Origin: Herbaspirillum rhizosphaerae_A
GTDB taxonomy: Bacteria > Pseudomonadota > Gammaproteobacteria > Burkholderiales > Burkholderiaceae_D
Reading direction: 5' to 3'
Length of the DNA: 64,000 nt
NCBI RefSeq assembly: GCF_046025915.1
Contig: NZ_JAQQFR010000009.1
Span: 1-64,000, forward strand
Part shown: positions 63,873 to 64,000 of the stretch, one piece after another
Position numbering within the stretch: the stretch's first letter is position 1
How the letters are laid out: each line of letters begins with the position of its first letter
Notes under the pieces: generated by a model
Databases searched by the model: none
The model's input: only the letters and a program-made list of their open reading frames with translations
Told to the model about the DNA's origin: nothing
Made by a program: the position numbers and the translations under genes

Positions 63873-64000
63873 TCAGATAGTGCTTGAATAGCGTTGCGGC
63901 TGAGTCTGCTGCAGCAGCGCGTTCTGCAAGTGGCGGTCAAACACCATGCAGATATTGCGGATCAGCAGGCGTCCCTTGATCGTCACGGTGATCCATTCAT
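63873..64000 (-). CDS. hemN: Oxygen-independent coproporphyrinogen III oxidase, C-terminal end
   Basis: Only the last 41 codons lie in the window (in-frame from 63998 to the stop at 63873): EWITVTIKGRLLIRNICMVF, then the end of the C-terminal HemN domain (DRHLQNALLQQ). The full radical-SAM enzyme makes protoporphyrinogen precursors under low oxygen. It is convergent with fnr, and the pairing of hemN with fnr is usual in this family. The start is outside the window. Confidence 0.85.
   Translation of the reverse strand, partial: EWITVTIKGRLLIRNICMVFDRHLQNALLQQTQPQRYSSTI

Noticed and set aside
1..64000. tRNA, rRNA or insertion sequence genes
   Set aside because: No cloverleaf, rRNA-like stretch or transposase motif was recognised by reading; a covariance search would be needed to exclude small RNAs.

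Overview
The window reads as a chromosomal segment of a betaproteobacterium, most likely Oxalobacteraceae (Herbaspirillum-like). This rests on GC-rich coding DNA, an AspT/AsdA aspartate-alanine pair, an FNR gene next to the 3' end of hemN, a GABA cluster run by a MocR regulator, and the family style of the genes. It is an inference, since no rRNA or tRNA gene is visible. 

Left end (1-3.9 kb): an accessory island. It holds a 5'-truncated HTH regulator, about 590 bp of unrecognised DNA, a 28-bp site that looks like a Xer recombination (dif) site, two small phage-like genes, an AT-rich OLD-type ATPase/TOPRIM gene, and the 3' part of a rolling-circle replication initiator. Together these look like the remains of a dif-integrated, filamentous-phage-like element carrying a probable defence gene. 

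3.9-16 kb: a lipoprotein, a DUF2628 membrane protein, an SDR/EamA/LysR group, a glyoxalase-like protein, a CSS-motif EAL phosphodiesterase, and aspT-asdA (aspartate:alanine exchange plus aspartate decarboxylation, a proton-motive cycle). 16-25 kb: a complete GABA uptake and degradation cluster (MocR regulator, gabT, four-gene polyamine-type ABC importer, gabD, AraC regulator). 25-37 kb: single housekeeping and stress genes: DUF2000, tag, an ECF sigma/anti-sigma pair, two exported alpha/beta hydrolases (one resembling the Cif epoxide hydrolase), an orphan ModA-like protein, SRPBCC and VOC proteins, an aldo-keto reductase with a divergent LysR, a beta-barrel protein and a SigJ-like sigma factor. 

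37-53 kb is rich in signalling: an accessory ClpP, a cytoplasmic histidine kinase, a LOV-EAL-REC protein (a likely blue-light c-di-GMP phosphodiesterase whose LOV domain lacks the usual glutamine), a MORN protein, a four-gene metabolic run (epimerase, serine hydrolase, proline iminopeptidase, PLP dehydratase), a PAS-PAS-GGDEF-EAL protein and a 1306-residue double hybrid kinase. 53-61 kb: an amino-acid-type ABC importer, a decayed second copy of the uronate dehydrogenase gene, a coiled-coil protein, intact udh, kdgD (oxidative uronate breakdown) and an exported NTF2-like protein. 61-64 kb: a large unrecognised protein, a perfect FNR box before fnr, a dispersed 79-bp repeat (second copy at 19.2 kb), and the end of hemN.
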